Under the pieces are notes generated by a model. It worked only from the letters and a program-made list of their open reading frames with translations, was not told where the DNA came from and did not search any database. From IMG/VR virus record IMGVR_UViG_3300045116_000607, positions 1 through 42,617 of that record: DNA of 42,617 nt; one strand, written 5' to 3'. Within the stretch, counting starts at the first letter, position 1. Every line of letters begins with the position of its first letter. Both the position numbers and the translations under genes were made by a program. Origin of the DNA: a virus. Positions 14,059 through 23,159 of this stretch are shown in pieces.

Positions 14059-14362
14059 GTGGTTTCACCTCGCCGAAGATGAACCGGAGCTCTGGACACA
14101 GGAGGAGCTGGATCTGATACAGCGCAAACAGGTGCCCCCAGCGCTACTCCCCGAGCTCCTGCAGCGATGGATTCGAGGTCCTGCCCGAAGCAGGCGAATC
14201 GCGAAGACACAGCCGGGTCCGAATCACGTTCAAGCACCGACATCAAATGCCGCTCCGACAAACTCTCTGGCAGAGCTTGGAGCGGAGCTCGCTTCAGAAG
14301 CTGCGTGGTGGGAATCCAGGAATCAGAAAGTGGAACCGCCGACGGGAACACCGCCACCGTAG
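13874..14362 (+). CDS. Hypothetical protein, 162 residues, overlapping both neighbours
   Basis: Unknown function. It has a helical N-terminal part (STLSELLEYLRPK), an acidic centre (GLDEWFHLAEDEPELW) and a Pro-rich C-terminus. AAGGAG precedes ATG 13874. It overlaps the RHH-like ORF by 185 nt in a different frame. Its 3' end overlaps the convergent virion gene (ends at 14323) by 40 nt. It is the last gene of the plus-strand island. Confidence 0.55.
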   Translation: MPGLNWWAEPPRTESTLSELLEYLRPKTQTEIRSWTPTSPTTISKPSSPTEPDIPGGLGLDEWFHLAEDEPELWTQEELDLIQRKQVPPALLPELLQRWIRGPARSRRIAKTQPGPNHVQAPTSNAAPTNSLAELGAELASEAAWWESRNQKVEPPTGTPPP

Positions 14363-15321
14363 ACGTAGGGTTGGGTGCCCTGATCCACGAGACGTGACCC
14401 CGCCGAGGTCAACCCCATCAATCCTACTCCTGCAGCCAGGGGGGCCGTGGCCAGGGCGCCACCGAGTCCCATGCGAAGCCAGGGGGTCCTCTTGGGGACC
14501 TGTGCCGCAGCTCCCGCCGCTGCCTCGGTCGCGGGAAGCCCGCTCGCCACGTTTTCGAGTGCGGCGTAGTCTTCGGGGCCCACAAGACGTCTGGGTGCAG
14601 CAGCCGGCGCAGCTGGCGCAACTGTGGGCGCTGCGGTTATCGGGGTGCTGGTTGCCGCGGGCGTGGCGGGCGCCACACTACGTTTTGCTGCCAACTGTCG
14701 GGCGAACGCAGCAGCTTCATCCTCGGTCAGCGAAGCAGCTCCGCTACGACTGTAGCTACCGCTTCCTCTTGCACGACTGCCCGCAGCTGCTGCTCCCTCA
14801 TACCGGGCAGCGTCCTGCGCCGACTGAATCGGACTCGGTGACGATCGAGGCATTGCGGGCGCCACACTACGTTTTGCTGCCAACTGTCGGGCGAACGCAG
14901 CAGCTTCATCCTCGGTCAGCGAAGCAGCTCCGCTGCGGCTGGCACGCGCTGGAGCTGCGGGAGCAGCGGAGGCACCCGCCGCTGGTGCAGTACGCGGCGG
15001 GGTGGGATTCCTGGGCAAAGACGGAGCTGGAGCTGCTGGTGCTACGGGACGTGTCGCGAGCACAGGACCTCGCGCCAGCGACGGAGCGGACATGGGCCGG
15101 GATGCTGCCGTCAGTCCCGGCTTCAGAACCTTGGGAGCCCGCGTGAGCGCCCGTCCTACAGTCCCGACCGTCTTCACCAACGGCGCCGCCATGGCCTCCT
15201 TCTCCATCCCATGAGCCAGCTCCTGTCCCATGAGGACACAGTCGGCGGCGCGGCGGCTCAGGGAGCCAAGCTTGATGAAGTGCTCTTGAGCCAAAACGGT
15301 GAAGAGCTCAGCATTGGTCAT
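14323..15321 (-). CDS. Ala/Pro-rich virion-associated protein with duplicated module
   Basis: 332 residues. It is very rich in Ala, Pro and Ser. The segment SGAASLTEDEAAAFARQLAA occurs twice, flanking IQSAQDAARYEGAAAAG. A close relative of the same unit (SGGASLTEEEAKTLAQQL with TAQDAAKYEGAAAAG) is present in the protein encoded at 29861-30817. The C-terminus has a hydrophobic glycine-rich segment (GLGGALATAPLAAGVGLMG). It is last in the structural operon, after the tube gene. A likely role is as an internal or tail-associated virion protein. No enzyme motif seen. Confidence 0.7.
   Translation of the reverse strand: MTNAELFTVLAQEHFIKLGSLSRRAADCVLMGQELAHGMEKEAMAAPLVKTVGTVGRALTRAPKVLKPGLTAASRPMSAPSLARGPVLATRPVAPAAPAPSLPRNPTPPRTAPAAGASAAPAAPARASRSGAASLTEDEAAAFARQLAAKRSVAPAMPRSSPSPIQSAQDAARYEGAAAAGSRARGSGSYSRSGAASLTEDEAAAFARQLAAKRSVAPATPAATSTPITAAPTVAPAAPAAAPRRLVGPEDYAALENVASGLPATEAAAGAAAQVPKRTPWLRMGLGGALATAPLAAGVGLMGLTSAGSRLVDQGTQPYVYGGGVPVGGSTF
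14666..14934 (-). repeat. 80-bp exact direct repeat (14666-14745 and 14855-14934)
   Basis: The two 80-bp copies are identical and 189 bp apart, keeping the reading frame. They encode the duplicated SLTEDEAAAFARQLAAKRS unit. Exact identity implies recent duplication or gene conversion. Confidence 0.95.
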
Positions 15322-15349
15322 GGGTGGACCTCGTCTACCAGAGTCCGGC

Positions 15350-16081
15350 TCAGGCCGCGTTCATCAGCGCTTCCGCCACCAACTCCATGCCCGTGTTCAG
15401 AGTCACGGCATGGACGTTGACCGGCTTCATACGCTCGTACTGGAGGCCGACGCTCTCCTGGACCACCATGCCCTGCGCGTCCGTCGCCCATTGATGAACC
15501 GGAACCGTGACCTGCTCGAAGTAGCAGGCGCCCAGCGTGTCCAGGTTCGAGTTCCGGACGTACATCAGGATGCCGATGGGCTGATTGAAGAGGTCACTGG
15601 CCAGGTTCAGGAACAGGTTCTCGTAGCCTGGGGGCACGATGACGTCGTGGGGGTTGGCCATGGCGTAGGAAGCCAGGTTCTCGAAGACGGCGGGCACTGT
15701 GATCGTGCCGCTTTCGTCCTTGTAGTAGGCGTAGAGCGCCCGAAGCAGTGAGATCCCGTCGTAGTAGATCCGGGCCAGGGAAAGCTGACCCGTGGCGCGG
15801 CCTGCTATCTGGTAGCTGCGTTCGCTCCCCAGCTCCCAGATCCGGACGAACTGCTTGTTCTGCTGCAGGCTCACGTTCTGGATGATGCCCAGAGGGTAGA
15901 CCAGGTCCGAGGACCCCCTGGACTCGCTGTCTCCGATAGCCGCATTCAGGAACGACGTGCTGAGGCGGGGCGGGCCCGCTGCCAACATCGTGTAGCCGCC
16001 GGCCACGTATCGCCCGTCGACCAGGCCGCGCTGCACATAGTGATTCAACGGATCCCAGGTATCGAAAGGTCCACCTGCCAT
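15350..16081 (-). CDS. Putative tail tube protein
   Basis: 243 residues. Lies two genes downstream of the sheath gene, where the tube gene is usually found. Beta-rich with segments such as LGIIQNVSLQQNKQFVRIWE, ATGQLSLARIYYDG and GACYFEQVTVPVHQW, which fit a tube-like barrel. The alternative is another tail-core protein. Start at ATG 16081. Confidence rests mainly on position and on the beta pattern. Confidence 0.6.
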   Translation of the reverse strand: MAGGPFDTWDPLNHYVQRGLVDGRYVAGGYTMLAAGPPRLSTSFLNAAIGDSESRGSSDLVYPLGIIQNVSLQQNKQFVRIWELGSERSYQIAGRATGQLSLARIYYDGISLLRALYAYYKDESGTITVPAVFENLASYAMANPHDVIVPPGYENLFLNLASDLFNQPIGILMYVRNSNLDTLGACYFEQVTVPVHQWATDAQGMVVQESVGLQYERMKPVNVHAVTLNTGMELVAEALMNAA

Positions 16082-16100
16082 GATCAGCCTCCAGTCTCCT

Positions 16101-16916
16101 TTACTCTACCACGTCTTTCTCGAGCTTGAAACGAAGCTCCTCATCTTTTCCACCAGTAAGCGGCGCGAGCAGGATTCCACCTCGTCGAGACAACCTCCTG
16201 CTCAGCGTCGGATCCATGATTTTCGAGTAGAGTCGTTGCACTATTGCCTGGCTGAAACGACTCTTGAACGGGGGCACGTAGAAAGAACCGCCAGAGATCG
16301 GGCGCCTGGTTGTATACAGGTCCACGTCCTTGGACGCGATCTCGTCGATGAGAGAACGCGCCTCATCTGCCGTGATCTTGTCCTGGGAGATGTTTCGTGC
16401 GGCATAGGACAGCGCCTTGTTGCCGAGGAACCCACCAACTTCCCGAAGCGCGAGTTGCCCCAGAGGATGCAGACCAGCCTTTCCTGCAACCATCGAAGCC
16501 AGGTCCATGAACGGTGCCAGAGCATAGGTTCCCGCCATGGCCGCGTACTGAGCCTGAGTATGTGGTGAGGTCTGCCCATGAGACTTGAGCGCTGCATGTC
16601 CCTTGCGGGATGCCTGAACCTCGTCGACCAGCTCAGGAATCGACGCCACTGCACTGAGAAGGGGGGCGACAGCACCAGGTGCCTGCGTATAGCCCAACGT
16701 TGCTCCGAGGCGTGTCAGTGCCGTGTAGGCTCGAATACCCCGTGCCGCAGCTGTACTTGGACCGACAAGCTTGGGGAGGATCTGCTCGGATCCCGGACCA
16801 TGGGCCTGGGCGTGGGCCGCTTCGTGGGCCACGAGCGCCGGCGAATAGATCGCAGCTTCATCCTTGGCGATCTTGGTGAGCTCATCGGCAAAGGCCGCTG
16901 TGACTACGAACTCCAT
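16101..16916 (-). CDS. Virion-operon protein with HExxH motif and FADELTKIA leader
   Basis: 271 residues. The N-terminus carries AAFADELTKIAK, a version of the leader shared by several structural proteins. Directly after it, SPALVAHEAAHAQAHG (H31, E32, H35) is a zinc-binding HExxH motif in a context like YugP-type neutral zinc metallopeptidases. Several hydrophobic stretches follow (about 60-150). It sits between the sheath and tube genes, an unusual place for a peptidase. It could be a virion-borne peptidase acting on cell envelope or tail proteins. The third zinc ligand is not certain. Confidence 0.6.
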   Translation of the reverse strand: MEFVVTAAFADELTKIAKDEAAIYSPALVAHEAAHAQAHGPGSEQILPKLVGPSTAAARGIRAYTALTRLGATLGYTQAPGAVAPLLSAVASIPELVDEVQASRKGHAALKSHGQTSPHTQAQYAAMAGTYALAPFMDLASMVAGKAGLHPLGQLALREVGGFLGNKALSYAARNISQDKITADEARSLIDEIASKDVDLYTTRRPISGGSFYVPPFKSRFSQAIVQRLYSKIMDPTLSRRLSRRGGILLAPLTGGKDEELRFKLEKDVVE

Positions 16917-16947
16917 CGATGAACCACGATCGCCCCTGTCGATGTGA

Positions 16948-19900
16948 CTAGATGATCAGCTCGAGGTCGATTCCGTTGAGCGGGGCCTTGGGTCCGAGAT
17001 ACACCTTCGCCGTGGCTCGAGTTGGGTTCGTTGTGCTCTGGGTCAGACTCGTCACCTTGGCCGTGTTCACGACCCGCTTGTCGTCGGTGAGCCAGGTCGA
17101 GAGCCCTTCACAGATCACACTGAGCCCATCGAGGAAGCTCTGCGTGATGTTGTTGAGACCGATGTACTTGCGCAGAGACGCCCGGTAGAACTTGGCGCAG
17201 AAATCGACAGCCTTGACCACGCTCTGCTCCTGGGTCTTCCAGCTGGTCCCATCCGTCGTGACCTGATGCCGGGAGTAGACCGGGCCCGTGTCCTCGCCAG
17301 CCTGGATGATGATGTCGGCGCCGCCCGCCGCCATCTGGTTCAACTGACGTCGGGTGTAGACACCGGTCGTTCCCGTGACCCTATTGAAGCCAGCCATGGA
17401 GCGCTTGGTCAGAGGCGTATCCGGATCGAGCCCGGCAACCTGACCTGCCTTGGCAGCGCAGGCATAGAACCCATCGATGGTCTGCTCCACCCCGTCGACC
17501 GTGGCGTAGAGCTCGTTCAGGAACAGCATCCACATGCGCCGATCCGCGAACGCTGTGCCTCGAGCGTAGACCGTCTCGACCACGTCGTCCTTGTCCGAGA
17601 TTGCGGCACCTCGAACCTTCACGCTGAACGTTTCCGAGATCACGACGGGAAACAAGACGCTCTCCGCGTAGAACCCGTCGGTGTTTTCACTCGCCAAGAA
17701 AGCCGTGTTGATCGGGACCACGGTGCCGCCCGTGATCGCACCCTTGATGTTCCAGTTGTAGGCGTCCTCGGCGATGTCCAGGAAGACACCGTCACTCACC
17801 TTGATGTCAGCCGGATTGATGCCCAGTGCGATCAACGCCGCGGTCAGCGTGGGAATCTTCGTGTCGAACGTGGTCGGCACGGCGCCGATGCTGTCACCGT
17901 CGTTCCCGCTGACCACGATCGTGTCCACCTTGCGCGTGGGCACGGCGAGATGGAAGGCACAGATGCGCTCCCCACCCATCTCCGGCTCCGACATGGCGTC
18001 GACGTGGGTCTGCATGATCGTGGCCACGTCGAGGTCGGAGCACATCGGGGCGATGGCGTAGACCTCCTTGCCCTCGAGCAGATCCAGGGCCTCGGTGTAG
18101 GCCGTCACCGTTCCGTTGGGCTTGTCGTCGGAAACCTCGCTCACACCCAGACCGTAGATCCGAGTGTCGGGTGCGTTGAGCATGGCCACGTAGATCCCGT
18201 AGGCCAGCGGGTTCTCCGGGGTCACCGGCGGCATGCTGGCTTCGAGCTCGTTGTAGCTGTCGAAACCATACGTGCTCGGGTTGGTCGCGTCCGGAGTCAC
18301 GTCGAGCCTGAGAGCGTTGAACATGGCGTAGCAGCCAACCGCCGCTGTCACGATCGGGTTCCCGTCGGATCCTCGCAGGATATCGTGCTTGATCCAGACG
18401 TCGCCACTGGTGTCGATGCGCAGATCCGGGGTTGGGACGGAAACGCCCCACTGTGCCGGCGCCACCGTATCCAGGTTCTTGGCGATGATGTACCAGGAGG
18501 CCCAGGTGGCGGTTAGTGCCACCTCTCGATCCAGCTTGACCCGACCCGAGACAGCACCCGGATGGACCTCGGACACATAGCCGAGGAAGGCGCTATCGCC
18601 GTAGACCGCATCGCCCGGACGGACGCTGAACGCTGTGCCGTAGTAGGACCCGGCCGTCATGCCGAGACCATTTGGCGAAGCACCGATGCCGGTGGACTCC
18701 GTGTGGATCTCGATCTTCGACTCGTACCCGCTTGTGCTGCAGGTCAGCTTGACCAGGTTGCCCGCGGTGATCGACGCGATGGTGGCGCCGAGCACGTTGT
18801 TGATCTGGGTCTCGACCGGGTCTCGTGGACCGGCTCCGCCCGTGGCCAGCAGCTGCTGATAGGGGCAGCTCAGGCCGAGGAACAGGACCCCGCCGCTCTC
18901 CGCGGTGACGATGACCGAGGAGTTGGCCACAGCTACAGCTGGGTTGCCGCCAACGACCAGACCGAGATGGGTCGCGCCGGCGTTGCCGTTGGCATCGGAA
19001 GCGAAGGCCAGGTTGCCCACGCCAAGCGCAACGACGTCGGTATCAGCGTTGATCTGGGCTACGAGGCCAGCCAGGTTCGCCGCGGCGACGACGTTGGCGA
19101 TGATGCCGGCAGTTCCGTTGACCGTCATCGTGATCGTGCCGGTGTAGGGGAAGATGCCAGCCACGGCCTCGGAGATGACAGGATCACCCTGGAACGTGAC
19201 CGTCTGCTTGCCACCGCCATCGATCTGCAGCACGAGGGTCTTGCCGTGGAGGACCCGACCAACGTTCACCAGGGTCGTACCGGTGTGAGTCGCCGCCGTC
19301 GGCGGTGTGGCCTTCAGGTTCTCGGAGAGGTTGAGAAGCGGCGTGGTCTGATCCCCATCCCCATCATCTACAACAGCGATGGTGCTGCCGCGACGCAGGA
19401 AGCTTTCCGTCTCCAGGATCTCGAGGGTGTAGCTGGTCAGGTTCAGGAAGACCCGGATCGTATCCTCGAGGATGTTACGCTGTGTGGTCAGCCCCTTCGG
19501 ATCGGGGAAGCTGGACTGCTTCAGGAAGACCCTGTCCTGAATGTAGGACCCCAGCCCGTAGTAGGTATACCCCTTGCCGTAGCCGAGCTGGTCGGGGGCA
19601 TCGAGCAGGGTCCCGCCCGTGATCTGGATCGTCTTCGTCGCACCGGTACCCGTGGTCCGAAGCTGGAGATAGATACTGGATGTGGCTGAATCGGTCCAGG
19701 TATAGGCCGCGAAGCCGACTGGAGCGACGGTGGCCGTGTTGATCGCCGTCGCGACCTGGGCCGCGGTGAGCGTTGCCGTGTCGGGCATGGTGAAGGTCTG
19801 CTCCGGACCTCCATCCACACACAGCTTGAGCGTCTTCAACGCCATCGCCGTGTACGAAGTCTGATCCTTGGGCGCGGTGGCCACGGCAGGACCGCTCAGA

Positions 19901-20064
19901 AGGATGTCGCTGTTCAGCTGCCCGTTCTCGGTCAGCTCGTAGATCTCGTAGCACGGCCCCACGATCATGGCCGAGAGCGACGGGATCAGGATGGTAGGGA
20001 CCTCACTGGTGTAGGTCTGCTCTACGGTGACATCCGGCTCGGGAAGCTCGGGAATCGCACTCAT
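16948..20064 (-). CDS. Contractile tail sheath protein, unusually long
   Basis: 1038 residues, compared with about 400-700 in many phages. The C-terminal 250 residues show the sheath pattern: SMAGFNRVTGTTGVYTRRQ, then GGADIIIQAG, PVYSRHQVTTDG and a long helix with FYRASLRKYIGLNNI. The N-terminal part starts with a strand exchanged between subunits in sheaths. Two inserted domains at about 75-165 and 272-390 share one pattern (LxLxxDGGxxQTxTF ... A-INA ... LGF/LGL), which also occurs in the separate gene at 24390. These insertions explain the length and would decorate the outside of the sheath. The gene marks the phage as a myovirus type. Confidence 0.88.
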   Translation of the reverse strand: MSAIPELPEPDVTVEQTYTSEVPTILIPSLSAMIVGPCYEIYELTENGQLNSDILLSGPAVATAPKDQTSYTAMALKTLKLCVDGGPEQTFTMPDTATLTAAQVATAINTATVAPVGFAAYTWTDSATSSIYLQLRTTGTGATKTIQITGGTLLDAPDQLGYGKGYTYYGLGSYIQDRVFLKQSSFPDPKGLTTQRNILEDTIRVFLNLTSYTLEILETESFLRRGSTIAVVDDGDGDQTTPLLNLSENLKATPPTAATHTGTTLVNVGRVLHGKTLVLQIDGGGKQTVTFQGDPVISEAVAGIFPYTGTITMTVNGTAGIIANVVAAANLAGLVAQINADTDVVALGVGNLAFASDANGNAGATHLGLVVGGNPAVAVANSSVIVTAESGGVLFLGLSCPYQQLLATGGAGPRDPVETQINNVLGATIASITAGNLVKLTCSTSGYESKIEIHTESTGIGASPNGLGMTAGSYYGTAFSVRPGDAVYGDSAFLGYVSEVHPGAVSGRVKLDREVALTATWASWYIIAKNLDTVAPAQWGVSVPTPDLRIDTSGDVWIKHDILRGSDGNPIVTAAVGCYAMFNALRLDVTPDATNPSTYGFDSYNELEASMPPVTPENPLAYGIYVAMLNAPDTRIYGLGVSEVSDDKPNGTVTAYTEALDLLEGKEVYAIAPMCSDLDVATIMQTHVDAMSEPEMGGERICAFHLAVPTRKVDTIVVSGNDGDSIGAVPTTFDTKIPTLTAALIALGINPADIKVSDGVFLDIAEDAYNWNIKGAITGGTVVPINTAFLASENTDGFYAESVLFPVVISETFSVKVRGAAISDKDDVVETVYARGTAFADRRMWMLFLNELYATVDGVEQTIDGFYACAAKAGQVAGLDPDTPLTKRSMAGFNRVTGTTGVYTRRQLNQMAAGGADIIIQAGEDTGPVYSRHQVTTDGTSWKTQEQSVVKAVDFCAKFYRASLRKYIGLNNITQSFLDGLSVICEGLSTWLTDDKRVVNTAKVTSLTQSTTNPTRATAKVYLGPKAPLNGIDLELII

Positions 20065-20083
20065 CGTTCCACCTCATTCACGA

Positions 20084-20926
20084 TCAGGGTTGTTCCAACG
20101 CTCTCGACCCGATCACCAAGTCCACAGTGAACGGATCCATATCGATGGGGGTCTCGACCCGGGACTCACCTTCCTGCCAGTTCGGTCTCGCCCCTCTCTG
20201 TGGAAATTCTACAGCACTGCCATCCCCTTGCACATAGCTCGTACCTCGACCCCCCACAGCTCGTGTTGGAGTTTGTCGGTACGCCGGCGTCGGCGTGACG
20301 GTCATTTCCATTTCGATGCCCTGGAGCAGGTGCGTCATCTGCTCTGTGACCCGCACACCGTAGTGGAACGAGATCGGCGTGGCCAGGCTCACATTGATCA
20401 CCTCGGGCCAGGCAGCGCCCTGCACGAGCTGTCCTGGGTCCGAGGGAGGATTGATCTGGAATCGCTGGCCTACGTCGTGGAAGCCGCACCTCATCAAGAT
20501 CCGTCGTAGGGCCCAGGTATGGATCGCCACGAACCAGCCCAGGGTCAGAGCTTCGTACCTTTCCTTGGCCAGACAGTTCATGAAGAGGTAGCCCGTGCAC
20601 AGATCGACGTGGGTCCGAGTACCGGTGCTCATCTCCTCATGGAGAAGCTGATCCATGCCCAGACCCTGGAAACCGACCGTGGACAGGTTGGTCACGATGA
20701 CCGGCATCTTGTCCAGGACCTCGGCGGGAACGGGGTAGACCGAGGTGATCCGGAGCTCGGACGCCTCAGCGTCGGAATGATAGCGGAAAGAGCCGGACGG
20801 AGCCGACTCGAAGAGTCGTTGCAGGAACAGAATGATGAGCCGCTCCGCGTGCAGGATCGGATTGATGGACCAGCTGCTGATCGGAGTGCGAGGTCGGGTC
20901 GGAGCTTCTGTGATTTTTCCCGTCAT
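20084..20926 (-). CDS. Virion protein, possible tail completion or terminator
   Basis: 280 residues. Unknown, but it lies directly upstream of the sheath gene, where tail terminator or completion genes are common. It has helical and strand segments (ILHAERLIILFLQRLF; ELRITSVYPVPAEV) and a Pro/Thr/Arg-rich tail after residue 210. Start ATG 20926 overlaps the preceding stop as ATGA. Confidence 0.65.
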   Translation of the reverse strand: MTGKITEAPTRPRTPISSWSINPILHAERLIILFLQRLFESAPSGSFRYHSDAEASELRITSVYPVPAEVLDKMPVIVTNLSTVGFQGLGMDQLLHEEMSTGTRTHVDLCTGYLFMNCLAKERYEALTLGWFVAIHTWALRRILMRCGFHDVGQRFQINPPSDPGQLVQGAAWPEVINVSLATPISFHYGVRVTEQMTHLLQGIEMEMTVTPTPAYRQTPTRAVGGRGTSYVQGDGSAVEFPQRGARPNWQEGESRVETPIDMDPFTVDLVIGSRALEQP

Positions 20927-21288
20927 GAGCCTCGGTCCTTCGCACTCTGCTTCTCCTCGTGTTGTCGCTGTGCATCTTCCATGAGCTCCCGTCGCTTCTT
21001 GTACATCTCGTTAGCAAGGTAGCCCGAAGCCACGCCGGTAAGCGCGGGGAGGCCGTAAGCCAGCCCCTTGCTCACGATGGATCGGCGCGGACTCGGAAGG
21101 CGACGGTGAAGGAGGATCTTGGCTGCTCGTGCCGTACCATAACCGACCCCGGTTCCAAGCGCGGCCATGCCCGCCACGGCCAGGGCACGGCGCAGCGTAT
21201 CCTTGTTCATACCGACTTCGACCGGCTTCTTGTCATGAGCCATCTTGCAGAGCTCGTCGGAGAAGCCGGCCAGTACGATCTGGTTCAT
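20923..21288 (-). CDS. Small membrane-type virion protein with FSDELCKMA leader
   Basis: 121 residues. N-terminus MNQIVLAGFSDELCKMAH belongs to the FxDELxK[IM]A leader group. Two glycine-rich hydrophobic segments (ALAVAGMAALGTGVGYG; GLAYGLPALTGVASGY) end in a charged coiled tail (KKRRELMEDAQRQHEE). ATG 21288 is set by the ATGA overlap with the upstream gene and GGGGG upstream. The longer frame that extends to 21957 is only the shadow of the neighbour. A role as an internal or ejected virion protein is possible. Confidence 0.7.
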   Translation of the reverse strand: MNQIVLAGFSDELCKMAHDKKPVEVGMNKDTLRRALAVAGMAALGTGVGYGTARAAKILLHRRLPSPRRSIVSKGLAYGLPALTGVASGYLANEMYKKRRELMEDAQRQHEEKQSAKDRGS

Positions 21289-22166
21289 CGATTCCCCCAG
21301 CCCAGTAGCATGTGCTCGCTGACCACGGGATCGAGCATCGCTTCCAGCGTTTGCAGATTGGTGAAGGTTCGAGGTGGATCTGCCTCGAAGGTGCGAAGCT
21401 CGTCCAGGTTCACGGGCAACTTGTACACGATATCGGAGTGGGGCAACTCGTGGATCACGAACTCCTGATGCAGCGTGGCTCGGAGTCGCTCCGTCGAGCT
21501 GATGCTGACCACTTCCCAGCGCCGATTCTCGGCCTCCACGAGGACATCGTGAGGCTTGAGAGGAGGAAAGAAGGGAAGTCGACCTGTTGAGTTCTGCTCC
21601 TGGGTCTCGCCAGTCGATGCCATGTTGGTGTGTTTCGGGCTTGGGTCGATCTGGAGTCGGCTCAGGATCGGAGACAGGTAACCTCGGGTGTAGCCCTTGC
21701 CGTAGCAGTCGACACAGTTCGCGCGGAGCTTCGCCCCCGTCACCTTGTCGAAGCAGTTGGGACAGCGCTGACCGAAGGTTCGAACTGGAAACACAAAGAC
21801 AACACGCCCGATGTGCTCCTGGAACAGGAGCGTTTCGAGTCTCCGCACCTCCATGGCCTCGAGGTTGGCACGAGGCTCCCTCATCACGAAGTCGGAGTAG
21901 GTCTCGGCGGCGGTCTGAATGTTCCGGACCTTGATGCGATAGAACAGATTTCGCCACCGATGGAAGGGCAGCGACCTGATGTCCCGGTACCAGTACTTGT
22001 CCGAAAACTCCTGGCTGATCTGGTCCCAGGGACCTCCTGGTGACTCGCTCCTTTCTATCAAGAAGGCGTAGTCGAGGGGGTCCTCCACGGTATCTTCGAT
22101 CTCCCAGAACAGGTCCAGGTGATCGACGACGAAGGACTTGACCCTGAGATTGCGGATCTGGAGCAC
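21285..22166 (-). CDS. Virion protein with FN3-like start and CxxC...CxxC zinc site
   Basis: 293 residues. Residues 1-95 read like a fibronectin-III-type beta sandwich (DHLDLFWEIED; YAFLIERSESPGGPWDQI; NLFYRIKVRN). C135, C138, C151 and C154 in CPNCFDK and CVDCYGKGY form a zinc site like that of DnaJ. The C-terminal half has VLVEAENRRWEVVSISST. Position between adaptor-type genes and the sheath suggests a neck or head-tail connector component. No closer name can be supported. Confidence 0.7.
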   Translation of the reverse strand: MLQIRNLRVKSFVVDHLDLFWEIEDTVEDPLDYAFLIERSESPGGPWDQISQEFSDKYWYRDIRSLPFHRWRNLFYRIKVRNIQTAAETYSDFVMREPRANLEAMEVRRLETLLFQEHIGRVVFVFPVRTFGQRCPNCFDKVTGAKLRANCVDCYGKGYTRGYLSPILSRLQIDPSPKHTNMASTGETQEQNSTGRLPFFPPLKPHDVLVEAENRRWEVVSISSTERLRATLHQEFVIHELPHSDIVYKLPVNLDELRTFEADPPRTFTNLQTLEAMLDPVVSEHMLLGWGNR

Positions 22167-22197
22167 GTCACTCCTTCCTCAAGTTCGAACCTCCGGC

Positions 22198-23157
22198 TTA
22201 CACCTTGGACGTATGCCAGTCCTCGTAGGTCTTGAGCGTGCCCTGTTCTGCCGCCGTCTTCACCTGCTGCACGAAAGAAGGTTTTCGACCTGACCTGTGC
22301 ACCTGCCTCTGCAGCGGACGCCGCAGTGCATCCGCCGCTTCCTGCGCCATCCTCACCGCCTCCTCCGGCTTGAGTGCGGCGCCCGCCTTCTGGAACTCGC
22401 GCAGTGCCATGATCTCATCCGCCAGAGTTCCGGGCACGTTGTCGCCGGCAAGCTGGCGAAGCTGCCCCAGATCTCGCTCCAGACCTCGAAGTCGTTTCTG
22501 CGCCCCTTCCCTCTCTGACTGCTCCAGCCGGGAGCCGATGCCGAAGCCGCCGGTCCTTTTGGCGAGCTGATACCCGCCCAGCATACCTCCGGTACCACCC
22601 AGAACCGCTCCTGCAATGGGAGCGACAGCCCGAGCTCCGGGGAAGACGTAGCCGACTCCTTTACCGAGAAGTGCGCCGAGACCGGCTCCCGCAGCAGCAC
22701 CGCCAAGACCACCCAGAGCCTGGCCCATACCCTCGCCCCGAGCCCGACCCTCCTCAGCGGCCTCCTCCGGATCCAGCGGCCTTCGTGTCGGCTCGATCTG
22801 GTGATGGTAGAGGTGCTGGGAGGGCTCGAACTCCGAGGCCAGGTCCGGATCGTGTTCTCGAAGTCTCTGCATCAGGAGTGCTTGCTGCAACATGCGCGAG
22901 TCGAAGCCGGCCGGCTGGGCCACCTTGATCGAGGTAAAAACGACTCGGTCTATCGGCACCTCGACCTTACGCTCCTGAAGACCAACGACATCTTCGACGT
23001 GGGGCTTGGCGCCGGTCTTTTTTTCAGCCGGACCTCGAGCCTCGTCCAGCGACTTGCCCTCGGAGGTGGAGATACCGCGAAGTATGGAATCGAGTTGATC
23101 CGCGGCCGTCTTCGGTGTTCCAATCACGAACATGTCCAGGGCTTCAGCGGCGTTCAT
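22198..23157 (-). CDS. Virion protein with glycine-zipper segment and K-T-A sites
   Basis: 319 residues. N-terminal leader contains TPKTAADQL and the C-terminus VKTAAEQG. A central Ala/Gly-rich segment (about 140-195: GLGGAAAGAGLGALLGKG; PIAGAVLGGTGGMLGG) looks membrane-inserting. Coiled or helical regions follow. ATG 23157 is preferred over GTG 23163 because GGGGAAG lies at correct spacing. It is probably one of several internal proteins of the head or ejected with DNA; no enzyme motif is seen. Confidence 0.65.
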   Translation of the reverse strand: MNAAEALDMFVIGTPKTAADQLDSILRGISTSEGKSLDEARGPAEKKTGAKPHVEDVVGLQERKVEVPIDRVVFTSIKVAQPAGFDSRMLQQALLMQRLREHDPDLASEFEPSQHLYHHQIEPTRRPLDPEEAAEEGRARGEGMGQALGGLGGAAAGAGLGALLGKGVGYVFPGARAVAPIAGAVLGGTGGMLGGYQLAKRTGGFGIGSRLEQSEREGAQKRLRGLERDLGQLRQLAGDNVPGTLADEIMALREFQKAGAALKPEEAVRMAQEAADALRRPLQRQVHRSGRKPSFVQQVKTAAEQGTLKTYEDWHTSKV

Positions 23158-23159
23158 GG

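Noticed and set aside
14247-15146. 299-codon plus-strand ORF with repeated segments
   Set aside because: It mirrors the 80-bp repeats of the minus-strand virion gene, and its protein is low-complexity without a start signal.
17266-19689. Two long plus-strand ORFs opposite the sheath gene
   Set aside because: The antisense frames stay open because of high GC. The sheath frame has clear family motifs.
20923-21957. 344-codon minus-strand ORF taken as one protein
   Set aside because: Its N-terminal two thirds are an out-of-frame reading of the FN3/zinc protein. The real gene starts at ATG 21288, inside it, with an ATGA overlap.
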